From assembly GCA_005502805.1 (NCBI GenBank), contig SCMY01000007.1, forward strand, positions 334,524 through 398,523: DNA of 64,000 nucleotides, given 5' to 3'. The translations under genes and the position numbers were made by a program. Positions 18,709-26,228 of this stretch are shown here, piece by piece. This DNA comes from Rhizobiales bacterium 2SD (lineage in GTDB: Bacteria > Pseudomonadota > Alphaproteobacteria > Rhizobiales > Beijerinckiaceae). The number at the start of each line of letters is the position of its first letter. Position 1 is the first letter of the stretch. Below the pieces are notes generated by a model. The model was not told where the DNA came from. It did no database searches and saw only the letters and a list, made by a program, of their open reading frames with translations.

Positions 18709-18795
18709 GTCATCCTCGGGCGCAACACAGCCCCGAGAATCTCTGGACAAGAAGGCGCTGGTTTCCGAGATGCCCGGGCCAAGCCCGAGCATGAC
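18709..18795. repeat. mosaic palindromic intergenic repeat (copy E)
   Basis: Bounded by GTCAT (18709-18713) and ATGAC (18791-18795), with stems CTCGGG/CCCGAG and a right module close to GCCCGGGC...GCCCGAGC. It lies between the GntR gene stop (18804) and the tctC promoter, and its left half resembles copy C. It may end the gntR transcript before the tctC promoter. Confidence 0.75.
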
Positions 18796-18803
18796 GCCGC
18801 CCT

Positions 18804-19508
18804 TCACCCAGTCGAAGCCTGCGCCGCCTTCAGCTTGTTGCGCAGATGCAGGAACAGGATGTCGGAGAGCTCCGGGCCGGCGCGCCGCCGCAGCGCATCG
18901 AGGATCGCCTCGTGCTCGCGCATCGCCTCGCCGAGACGGTCGCGATCCTTGGCGAGATTGGCAGAATAGCGCACCCGCCGGATCCGCCCGGCAAGGCCCG
19001 CATAGGTCGCCGCCAGCGTCGCATTCCCGGCCGCAGCGACGATCAGCTGATGGATCGCCTGGTTGCAATGGAAATAGCCATGCATGTCCCGGCGCAGGTA
19101 AAAGCGGTACATATCGTGATGAATCCGCTCGATCTCGGCGAATTCCGCCTCTGAAATCCGCTCACAGGCCAACCGTCCGGCCAGCGCCTCGAGTCCGCCC
19201 ATCACATCGAAGAGCTCGCGGATATCCTCTGGACTGAGCTCGCGCACCCGCGCGCCGCGATTGGGCAGAAGCTCGATCAGCCCTTCGGCCGCCAACACCT
19301 TGAGCGCCTCGCGCAAAGGCGTGCGCGAGATATTGAAGCGCTCGCACAGCGCCCGCTCGGGCACACGCGCGCCATCGGCAAGATTGCCCTCGACGATGAA
19401 GTCGCGCAGCGCGACCAGCAGCCCCTCATGCAGCGAGGTCGCCGGCTTCACAGCCTCCGCCGGAGCCGGGCTTCGCTCATCGAGGGTATCGAGAAATGGC
19501 TCACTCAT
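18804..19508 (-). CDS. GntR-family regulator, FCD (FadR) subfamily
   Basis: A 234-residue regulator. Residues 25-95 form the GntR winged helix (ARVPERALCERFNISRTPLR and LLPNRGARVREL). Residues 100-225 form the all-helical FCD effector domain with its metal/ligand histidines (for example the NQAIHQLIV segment). It is divergent from the aminotransferase gene and sits upstream of the tctCBA-oxidase operon on the same strand. It probably represses both until the transported acid or its oxo-product binds. A shared TGAATGCAAAAT element supports a two-promoter regulon. Confidence 0.9.
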   Translation of the reverse strand: MSEPFLDTLDERSPAPAEAVKPATSLHEGLLVALRDFIVEGNLADGARVPERALCERFNISRTPLREALKVLAAEGLIELLPNRGARVRELSPEDIRELFDVMGGLEALAGRLACERISEAEFAEIERIHHDMYRFYLRRDMHGYFHCNQAIHQLIVAAAGNATLAATYAGLAGRIRRVRYSANLAKDRDRLGEAMREHEAILDALRRRAGPELSDILFLHLRNKLKAAQASTG

Positions 19509-19594
19509 GCATCATCGCTAAGTCGGCCCGGGTCGCCTGTCGAGCCCGATTGCGCATGATCAGCATACCATATCGCAGTTGATCTTCCAAAAAA

Positions 19595-19606
19595 TGAATG
19601 CAAAAT
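19595..19606 (+). promoter_or_regulatory. candidate GntR operator, aminotransferase side
   Basis: TGAATGCAAAAT, identical to the minus-strand 12-mer at 18655-18666. It lies 51 bases before the aminotransferase start codon and within the divergent gntR promoter region. It would be well placed to block transcription of the plus-strand gene and possibly to autoregulate gntR. Confidence 0.45.
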
Positions 19607-19656
19607 ATCAGGCAACAGCGCAGCAGCGCCTGGCCCTCAGGGAGGATAAGAACATC

Positions 19657-20850
19657 ATGCAAGGGCGTCACTTCCTGCACATCCCCGGTCCGAGCCCGAT
19701 TCCGGACCGGATCCTGCGCGCCATCGCCATGCCGATCATCGACCATCGCAGCGCCGAATTCGCCGCGCTCGGCAAGACGGTGCTCGAAGGCAGCAAGGCC
19801 GTCTTCAAGACGAAGCAGCCGGTGGTGATCTATCCCTCCTCGGGCACTGGCGCCTGGGAGGCGGCGATCGTCAACACGCTCTCGCCCGGCGACACCGTGC
19901 TGATGGCCGAGACCGGCCATTTCGCGACCTTGTGGAAGACCATCGCCACGCGCTTCGGCGTCGAGGTCGAGTTCATCCCTGGTGACTGGCGCCGCGGCGC
20001 CGATCCGGCCGCGATCGAGGCGCGACTCACCGAGGACAAGGCCCGCAAGATCAAGGCGGTGATGGTCGTCCATAACGAGACCTCGACCGGCGCGACCAGT
20101 CGCGTCGCCGAGATCCGCAAGGCGATCGACGCCGCCGGCCACCCAGCCCTGTTCATGGTCGACACGATCTCCTCGCTAGCCTCGGTCGATTACCGCCATG
20201 ACGAATGGCAGGTCGACGTCACCGTCTCGGGCTCGCAGAAAGGGCTGATGCTGCCGCCGGGCCTCGGCTTCAACGCCGTCTCGGAAAAAGCGCTCGCGGC
20301 CTCGAAGACGAACACGCTGCCGCGCTCCTTCTGGGACTGGCAGGAGATGATCAAGATCAATGCCGGCGGCTTTTTCCCCTATACGCCGGCGACCAACCTC
20401 CTCTACGGGCTGAAGGAGGCGCTCGCCATGCTGGAGGAGGAAGGGCTGGACCAGGTCTTCGCGCGCCACAAGCGCCTCGCCAGCGCCTGCCGTGCAGCGG
20501 TCAAGGCCTGGGGCCTCGAGGTGCTCTGCGAGAACCCGGCCGAGCACTCCCCGGTGCTTACCGCCGTGCTGATGCCGCCGAGCCATGACGCCGACCGCTT
20601 CCGCAAGATCGCGCTGGAGAAGTTCAACATCTCCCTCGGCTCCGGCCTCGGCAAGGTTGCCGGCAAGGTCTTCCGCATCGGCCATCTCGGCGAGTGCAAC
20701 GAGCTCGCCCTGCTCGGCGCACTCTCCGGTGTCGAGATGGGCCTTGCGGCTGCGGGCGTGCCACATCGCAGCGGCGGCGTCGCGGCGGCGATGGCTGATC
20801 TCGAAGGACGTGAACCGGGCAACGAAGCGAAGGTCGCGGCCGTCGCCTGA
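19657..20850 (+). CDS. class V aminotransferase (serine/alanine-glyoxylate type)
   Basis: A 397-residue PLP enzyme. It begins with HFLHIPGPSPIPDRIL, the glycine/proline-rich opening of serine- and alanine-glyoxylate aminotransferases. It has SSGTGAWEAAI in the cofactor-binding region, and Lys195 in SGSQKGLMLPPG is the Schiff-base lysine. ATG 19657 is preferred over an in-frame upstream start because AGGGAGGA lies just ahead and the family N-terminus begins here. It would transfer an amino group to glyoxylate or a similar 2-oxo acid. This fits the divergent tctCBA-oxidase operon if that operon imports and oxidises a glycolate-like hydroxy acid. Phosphonate-type relatives are a less likely alternative. 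Confidence 0.9.
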   Translation: MQGRHFLHIPGPSPIPDRILRAIAMPIIDHRSAEFAALGKTVLEGSKAVFKTKQPVVIYPSSGTGAWEAAIVNTLSPGDTVLMAETGHFATLWKTIATRFGVEVEFIPGDWRRGADPAAIEARLTEDKARKIKAVMVVHNETSTGATSRVAEIRKAIDAAGHPALFMVDTISSLASVDYRHDEWQVDVTVSGSQKGLMLPPGLGFNAVSEKALAASKTNTLPRSFWDWQEMIKINAGGFFPYTPATNLLYGLKEALAMLEEEGLDQVFARHKRLASACRAAVKAWGLEVLCENPAEHSPVLTAVLMPPSHDADRFRKIALEKFNISLGSGLGKVAGKVFRIGHLGECNELALLGALSGVEMGLAAAGVPHRSGGVAAAMADLEGREPGNEAKVAAVA

Positions 20851-20865
20851 GCGGGCGCCCGCTCA
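20848..20865. terminator. perfect palindrome over the aminotransferase stop codon
   Basis: TGAGCGGGCGCCCGCTCA is an 18-base perfect palindrome whose first three bases are the stop codon. It can fold as a 7-base stem with a GCGC loop. A second hairpin follows at 20880-20905 (AGATGCTCGCC with GGCGGGCATCT, one wobble), which looks like a decayed copy of the mosaic repeat. Together they probably end the plus-strand transcript before the convergent FGE gene. Confidence 0.5.
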
Positions 20866-21026
20866 GAAGTCCCCTCCCAAGATGCTCGCCCGGTGGCGGG
20901 CATCTGTATCCAGGGCGAGGCACCGTTGCTCAGCCGGGCGTGGATCAGGCGCAGATATGGAACTTGCGCCCTTGAGCCCGTGAGCTGATAGCGCGATTGC
21001 GAAGATGCACCGGCAGAGAATGACGA

Positions 21027-21998
21027 TCAGGGCGCAGCAGCCCTGATGTCATAGGCTAGACGAAATCCCGTGTGGCTCGTGCTCGAATCGGATGAATTCC
21101 CGATGCGGGCGGCAATGCGATAACGGAAACAATAGGACCGGTGGCAGAGGAATGAGCCACCCTTGAGCAGATGCCGGCCTTCGCGGGCGGCGGTCATGTT
21201 GACGGCCGCCGCCGCCCGCTTGAGCGAGCGGACACGGAAGGCATCTGCGTTCCATTCCCAGACATTGCCGCACATCTGGAACAGGCCGTAGCCGTTGGGC
21301 GCGAACGCGCGCACCGGCGCCGTGCCACGATATCCGTCCGCGCCGGTATCGCGCTCCGGGAAAGCGCCCTGCCAGATATTGCAGGGCAGGAAGCCAGCCT
21401 CGTCCGGCTCCCGATCGCCCCAGGGGAACATCGCGCCGGTGAGTCCGCCGTGTGCGGCATGCTCCCATTCCGCCTCCGACGGCAGTCGTCCGCCGGCCCA
21501 GGCGGCGAAGGCCAACGCATCGCGGTGCGAAACATGAACGACGGGATGATCCATCCGCTCGGCGAGATCCGATCCCGGTCCCTCGGGCGCTCGCCAGCAA
21601 GCGCCCTCGACTTTTCGCCACCATTCCGCGCCGGACACTCGCGCGCTGCCACCGTTGTCTGCGGACAGATGTCCCGCGAAGACGAAGGACCATCCATAGC
21701 GCTCCGCTTCGGAGACATAGCCGGTGGCATCGACGAAGCGGCGGAAGCGCAGATTGGTCACGGCCGCCTCGTCGAGCCGGAACGGCGCCAGCATGACGAA
21801 GCGGCGTGGCCCTTCGCCATCGCCCTCGAAGATCGGCGCGTCGGTTCCGACCTCCGCACGCCCGCCCGGGATGGCGACGATCGTCGGGATGTCACCGACG
21901 TCGCCCGACGGAACCGGGGTCGGCGCGCGGCCTGCGGTCTCGCCGCGCCCGAGGAAAACGCCGCAGCCGCAGCCGGGATTCGGCTCAGTCCTCCTCAA
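21027..21998 (-). CDS. formylglycine-generating enzyme (sulfatase-modifying factor)
   Basis: A 323-residue FGE/SUMF1-family oxidase. It converts the cysteine of CxPxR in sulfatases to formylglycine, using oxygen and copper. Both active-site cysteines are present in GGSFLCHRSYCFRYR (Cys285 and Cys290, spacing as in characterised FGE). The fold markers RLPSEAEWEHAA, NVWEWNAD and the closing GFRLAYD are also present. There is no signal peptide, so it acts in the cytoplasm. The only sensible start is TTG 21998, with GAGG six bases upstream inside the end of tctA; the genes overlap by 14 bases. It closes a long operon and should serve the two sulfatases at 33717-36595. Confidence 0.93.
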   Translation of the reverse strand: MRRTEPNPGCGCGVFLGRGETAGRAPTPVPSGDVGDIPTIVAIPGGRAEVGTDAPIFEGDGEGPRRFVMLAPFRLDEAAVTNLRFRRFVDATGYVSEAERYGWSFVFAGHLSADNGGSARVSGAEWWRKVEGACWRAPEGPGSDLAERMDHPVVHVSHRDALAFAAWAGGRLPSEAEWEHAAHGGLTGAMFPWGDREPDEAGFLPCNIWQGAFPERDTGADGYRGTAPVRAFAPNGYGLFQMCGNVWEWNADAFRVRSLKRAAAAVNMTAAREGRHLLKGGSFLCHRSYCFRYRIAARIGNSSDSSTSHTGFRLAYDIRAAAP

Positions 21999-23493
21999 CG
22001 AAGACCTCGCTGCGTTTGCGTGTGACCGAGGGCAGCAGCAGCAGGCAGAGCAGACTGGCGGTGGCGGCCAGCAGGGCTGCGCTGAGCGGTTCCGTGACGA
22101 GATAGCTCGGATCGCCGCGCGACAGCACCATCGCCCGGCGCAGATAGGTTTCCATCATCGGCCCGAGCACGAACCCGAGCAGGAGCGGCGTCAGCTCGAA
22201 GCCGAGCTTGACCAGGAGATAGCCGATCAGGCCGAAGGCGGCGAGCGTGTAGAGGTCGAACACATTCGAGGCGACCGAATAGACCCCGATCGCAGAGAAG
22301 GCGATGATGCCGGGGAACAGGATGTAATAGGGCACGCTGAGCAGGCGCACCCAGATGCCGATCAATGGCAGGTTGAGCAGCACCAGCATCAGGTTGCCGA
22401 GCCACATCGAGGCGATCAGCCCCCAGAACAGCTCCGGCTTGTCGGTGATGACGCTCGGGCCCGGCGCGATGCCCTGGATCGTCATCGCGCCGACCATCAG
22501 CGCCATCACGGCATTGGCGGGCAGCCCCAGCGTCAGCATCGGGATGAAGGATGTCTGCGCGCCGGCATTATTGGCGCTTTCGGGCCCGGCGACGCCCTCG
22601 ATCGCCCCCTTGCCGAAGCGCGACGGGTCCTTGGCCAGCTTCTTCTCGACCGCATAGGAGGCGAAGGAGGCGAGCAGCGCGCCGCCGCCCGGCAGCACGC
22701 CGAGAATGGTCCCGATCGCGGTGCCGCGCGCGATCGGTGCGGCCGAAGCCTTGAGATCCGCCGCCGACGGCATCAAACCCGAGACCGTCTTCACCCCGAC
22801 CTCGCGCTCCTGCTCGTTTTCCAGGTTCCTGAAAATTTCGGCGATACCGAACACGCCGACGGCGATCGCGACGATGCCGAGCCCGTCGGCCAGTTCCCCG
22901 ACGCCGAAGGTGTAGCGCAACTGGCCGGAATTCACATCGGTGCCGACGAGGCCGAGCAGCATGCCGAGCACGATCATCGCCAGCGCCTTGAGCACGGAGC
23001 CGTGCGCCAGGGCGGTGGACGCGACGAGGCCGAGCAGGATCAGGGAAAAGTATTCCGCCGGCCCGAATTTGAGCGCCACCGTCGTCAACGGCTCGGCGAA
23101 CCAGGCGATCACCAGCGTGGCGAAGCTGCCGGCGATGAACGAGCCGATGGCGGCGATGCCCAGCGCTGCGCCGGCCCGTCCCTGGCGCGCCATCTGGTAG
23201 CCGTCGATCGCGGTCACCGCCGAGCTCGCCTCGCCCGGCAGGTTGATCAGGATCGCGGTGGTCGAGCCGCCGTATTGCGCGCCGTAATAGATCCCCGCCA
23301 GCATGATCAGCGAGGTCTCCGGCGACATGGTGAAGGTGATCGGCAGCAGCAGCGCGACGGTCGCAGCGGGGCCGATGCCGGGCAGGACGCCGACGAGCGT
23401 ACCGAGCAGAGCGCCGACGAAGCAGAACAGCAGGTTGGTCGGCGAGATCGCCACCTGGAGGCCGAGCAGGAGATGGCTTGTGAGCTCCATCAC
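21985..23493 (-). CDS. tctA: TTT transporter large permease TctA (second system)
   Basis: A 502-residue, roughly twelve-helix TctA protein with GTLVGVLPGIGPAATVALLL and GGSTTAILINLPGEASSAVT in the first half and MLTLGLPANAVMALMVGA in the second. It overlaps both neighbours. Its GTG start (23493) overlaps the tctB stop as GTGA; ATG 23490 is an alternative. Its end overlaps the FGE start. It forms the channel of the second tripartite carrier in the window. Confidence 0.94.
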   Translation of the reverse strand: MMELTSHLLLGLQVAISPTNLLFCFVGALLGTLVGVLPGIGPAATVALLLPITFTMSPETSLIMLAGIYYGAQYGGSTTAILINLPGEASSAVTAIDGYQMARQGRAGAALGIAAIGSFIAGSFATLVIAWFAEPLTTVALKFGPAEYFSLILLGLVASTALAHGSVLKALAMIVLGMLLGLVGTDVNSGQLRYTFGVGELADGLGIVAIAVGVFGIAEIFRNLENEQEREVGVKTVSGLMPSAADLKASAAPIARGTAIGTILGVLPGGGALLASFASYAVEKKLAKDPSRFGKGAIEGVAGPESANNAGAQTSFIPMLTLGLPANAVMALMVGAMTIQGIAPGPSVITDKPELFWGLIASMWLGNLMLVLLNLPLIGIWVRLLSVPYYILFPGIIAFSAIGVYSVASNVFDLYTLAAFGLIGYLLVKLGFELTPLLLGFVLGPMMETYLRRAMVLSRGDPSYLVTEPLSAALLAATASLLCLLLLPSVTRKRSEVFVEED

Positions 23494-23939
23494 GGCGCTC
23501 CCAGGAGCGGTATCGGCACGCCGAGCCCGTAGCGGAACAGCAGGATGCAGAACGCCGTCAGCCCGGCCGTGAGGGCGAGCGCCAGCGCCGGCGTCATGCG
23601 CCGGCTGGCGAAAGCGGAGAGCAGGATCGCGACGACGAGCGCGGGAACCAGGCCATAGCGTGGCACGAGCAGCGCGAAGCCGATCGTGGCGCCGCTGGTG
23701 AGAACGATTCCGCGCCAGGGTATCTGCCCTGCGGAGACCGCCGCGCCTGCGCCGATCGCGCGCCCGGCGATGGCCAGCCCCATCACGCCCAGCAGCCCCG
23801 ACAGCAGGACCGGGAAATAGCCAGGCCCCATGCGAAAGCTCGTCCCCAGCGGCAGTTGCGAAAAGCCGATCAGGCCGAAGAAGAGCGCAGCCGCGAGCAG
23901 CAGCAAGCCTGCCACGATATCCTTGAAATCGGCCCGCAT
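23490..23939 (-). CDS. tctB: TTT transporter small permease TctB (second system)
   Basis: A 149-residue protein with four membrane helices (for example DIVAGLLLLAAALFFGLIGF and IGFALLVPRYGLVPALVVAI). Size and position fit TctB. It starts 16 bases after tctC and overlaps tctA by four bases, so the three are translated as a unit. A GMGPGYFP-like membrane-loop motif (here RMGPGYFPVLLSG) typical of TctB is present. Confidence 0.9.
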   Translation of the reverse strand: MRADFKDIVAGLLLLAAALFFGLIGFSQLPLGTSFRMGPGYFPVLLSGLLGVMGLAIAGRAIGAGAAVSAGQIPWRGIVLTSGATIGFALLVPRYGLVPALVVAILLSAFASRRMTPALALALTAGLTAFCILLFRYGLGVPIPLLGAP

Positions 23940-23955
23940 GACGCGCTCGGCCCCG

Positions 23956-24930
23956 TCAGTCCGTCTCGATGCCGGCGGCTTTGACGATGCCGGCCCAGAG
24001 CGCGACCTGCTGCTCGATCAGGGCGCCATATTGCTGCGGCGTGTTCGGCTCCGCGGCATCGACATTGCTCTTGGCGAAACGCTCCGCGATCTCCGGCATG
24101 ACGATCGCCTTGTTGACCGCCGCGTTGATGCGCTGGATCACCGCCTCGGGTGTCCCTTTCGGGACGTGGATTCCGAAGAAGCTCTTCAGCGCGAGGTCGG
24201 GATAGCCGGCCTCGACGACGGTCGGCACGTCCGGCAGCTCGGCATTGCGCTTGGTGTCCATGACGGCCAGCGCCTTGAGCTTGCCGGCCTTGACCAGCGG
24301 AGCCGCGAAGACCGAGCCCAGCGCCATGAACTGGACGCGCCCCGCCAGCAGGTCGGAGATCGCCGGCGGCTGGCCGGCATAGGGGATCATCTCCATCTCG
24401 AGCCCGGCGCTCTGCTTGAACTTCTCGGTCGCTAGGTGGACGACCGAGCCGCGGCCGGAGCCGGCATAGGAGGCCTTGCCCTTCTGCGCCTTGATATAGG
24501 CGATGAATTCCTTGAGGTCCTTGACCGGCAGCTCCGCCGGCACGGTGAACATGAAGGTGGTCGTGCCGAAGGTCGCGACGGGCGCGAAGTCCTTGGTCGG
24601 GCTGTAACGCAGGCTCTTCGGGTGCAGCGCGACCTGGGTGGTGAAGGGCACGCTGGAGCCGAGCCAGGTGTTACCGTCGGGCGTGCTTTTCGCGACCGCT
24701 TCCGTCCCGACATTGCCGTCGGCGCCTGGCCGCGACTCGATGATAATGGGCTGGCCGAGCTCGGCCGAGAGCTTCTCGACCAGGATGCGGGAGGCGACCT
24801 CCTGCTGCCCGCCCGGCGGGAACGGGATGATCATGCGGATCTGCCGGTCCGGCCAGCTCTGGGCCGACGCGGTGGCCGCGATCACGGCGAGCGCGAGGCC
24901 CGAGGTCGCGGCAAGGATGGTCTTGAGCAT
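23956..24930 (-). CDS. tctC: TTT substrate-binding protein TctC (second system)
   Basis: A 324-residue Bug/TctC-type periplasmic protein. The signal peptide is MLKTILAATSGLALAVIAAT with cleavage near ASAQ-SW. The opener IRMIIPFPPGGQQEVASRIL differs at the usual GG(A/S)xD loop by having QQE, which may reflect a different ligand. ATG 24930 is chosen because GGAGAGG precedes it and the signal peptide begins there. It follows the SAF-domain gene by 46 bases. The operon also encodes an ABC binding protein, so two solutes may be imported, or one solute and a co-product exchanged. Confidence 0.92.
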   Translation of the reverse strand: MLKTILAATSGLALAVIAATASAQSWPDRQIRMIIPFPPGGQQEVASRILVEKLSAELGQPIIIESRPGADGNVGTEAVAKSTPDGNTWLGSSVPFTTQVALHPKSLRYSPTKDFAPVATFGTTTFMFTVPAELPVKDLKEFIAYIKAQKGKASYAGSGRGSVVHLATEKFKQSAGLEMEMIPYAGQPPAISDLLAGRVQFMALGSVFAAPLVKAGKLKALAVMDTKRNAELPDVPTVVEAGYPDLALKSFFGIHVPKGTPEAVIQRINAAVNKAIVMPEIAERFAKSNVDAAEPNTPQQYGALIEQQVALWAGIVKAAGIETD

Positions 24931-24976
24931 GTGCCTCTCCCCTTCCTGTTGTGTGTCGTGCGCGCGCCGTCGATCG

Positions 24977-25264
24977 TCAGCCGATATGGCCGCGCAGGCT
25001 CTTGAGATTGTGGACGTGGATGTGGCCACCGGCCGCGACCGGTTCGGTCAACCGGCCGATCACCTCGCCGTATTTTCGGACGTCGTGGCCGGCGGCGAGA
25101 TCACGCAGCGCCAGCTTGTGGCCGCTGGCCAGCGCCGCGCCGGCGACGAGCCGCAGGCCCTCGCGCGCACCGCGGATCATGACGTCGTCGCCTGCCGCCA
25201 CGGCGGCGACCAGCACGGCGACATCGTCGGCCGGGTGCAGGACGATGGCGGCGGCCTCCGTCAT
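24977..25264 (-). CDS. SAF-domain protein, UxaA/SuyA-type small subunit
   Basis: A 95-residue SAF-domain protein starting MTEAAAIVLHPADDVAVLVA. It carries the small-subunit pattern GHKLALRDLAAGHDVRKYGE, where the histidines and the KYG turn sit at the active site in UxaA-family enzymes. In fused altronate dehydratases this is the N-terminal domain. Here it is a separate gene whose large partner (29854-31053) is the first gene of the same operon. SuyA of sulfolactate sulfo-lyase is built the same way, so the pair could be a dehydratase or a C-S lyase. Its ATG overlaps the stop of the upstream dehydrogenase gene. Confidence 0.85.
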   Translation of the reverse strand: MTEAAAIVLHPADDVAVLVAAVAAGDDVMIRGAREGLRLVAGAALASGHKLALRDLAAGHDVRKYGEVIGRLTEPVAAGGHIHVHNLKSLRGHIG

Positions 25265-26157
25265 GCGGGAAGCCTGACCTGCACGCCGGCAGGATCTTCG
25301 CGCAGCTTGAGCACGGCGCCGACATCCTTGCCGGCAAGGCCGGCATCGATCGCCTCCTGCAGCGCCGTGAGGGTGGCGGCGCCGACTGGCGTCTCGATCC
25401 CGAGCGAGCGGTTCATCGCCAGCGCCAGGCGGCAGTCCTTGTGCGCGAGCTTGACCATGAAGCCGGGCTCGAAATCGCCCTTCAGCGCACGGTTGTGCAT
25501 GGCGACGGCAAGCTGCTGGTTCCAGGCCATGGTCGTCTTCAGCACGCTGATCATCGTCTCCAGGCTGAGCCCCGCCTTGGCGCCACAGACCAGCGCTTCG
25601 GAGCTCGCGGTGATCAGCACGCTGGCGAGCAGGTTGTTGGTCAGCTTCATCGCCTGGCCCATGCCGAGGCCGCCGCAATGGATCAGGTCCTGGCCCATCG
25701 CCGAGAGCACCGGCCGGGCGCGCTCCAGCACGGCGGCGTCGCCACCGATCATCAGCGTCGAGGTGCCGGCGATGGCGTGCTCCACCGTCTTGCCCACCGG
25801 GCTGTCGAGCATGTCGACGCCCTTGTCCTTCAAGGCGGTGCCGATTTTCTGCGTCGTCTGCGGGTCGATCGTGCTCATGTCGATATAGAGGCTGCCGCGC
25901 CGCAGGCCCTCGGCGATGCCGCCTTGGCCGAGCACGGCCTTCTCCACATCCGGTGCGTCCGGCAGCATGGTGACGACCACTTCGGATGCAGCCGCCACGG
26001 CGGCCGGCGAAGGCGCCGCCTTGGCGCCGGCCTCGACCAGCTTTGCCACGGCGGCGTCGTTGAGGTCGTAGACCGTCAGGGCATGGCCCGCCTTCACGAG
26101 GTTCCGGGCCATTGGCGCGCCCATGGTGCCGAGGCCGATGAAGCCGACCGCTGTCAT
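25261..26157 (-). CDS. NAD(P)-dependent 3-hydroxyacid dehydrogenase (HIBADH family)
   Basis: A 298-residue beta-hydroxyacid dehydrogenase. The Rossmann motif GFIGLGTMGAPMA is at residues 5-17, the substrate loop is DSPVGKTVEHA (118-128), and the catalytic lysine is K171 in GMGQAMKLTNN. The family includes 3-hydroxyisobutyrate dehydrogenase, tartronate semialdehyde reductase (GarR) and sulfolactaldehyde reductase (YihU). Family membership is secure; the substrate is not. In this operon, GarR-like or YihU-like reduction of a three-carbon semialdehyde would fit best. ATG 26157 starts directly at the Rossmann strand. Confidence 0.9.
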   Translation of the reverse strand: MTAVGFIGLGTMGAPMARNLVKAGHALTVYDLNDAAVAKLVEAGAKAAPSPAAVAAASEVVVTMLPDAPDVEKAVLGQGGIAEGLRRGSLYIDMSTIDPQTTQKIGTALKDKGVDMLDSPVGKTVEHAIAGTSTLMIGGDAAVLERARPVLSAMGQDLIHCGGLGMGQAMKLTNNLLASVLITASSEALVCGAKAGLSLETMISVLKTTMAWNQQLAVAMHNRALKGDFEPGFMVKLAHKDCRLALAMNRSLGIETPVGAATLTALQEAIDAGLAGKDVGAVLKLREDPAGVQVRLPA

Positions 26158-26228
26158 GATGATTGTCCCTCGTTCTGGATCGAAACCGGTGCCCCGTCTG
26201 CCGGCGGGACACCCTGCCGGGCCTGAGC

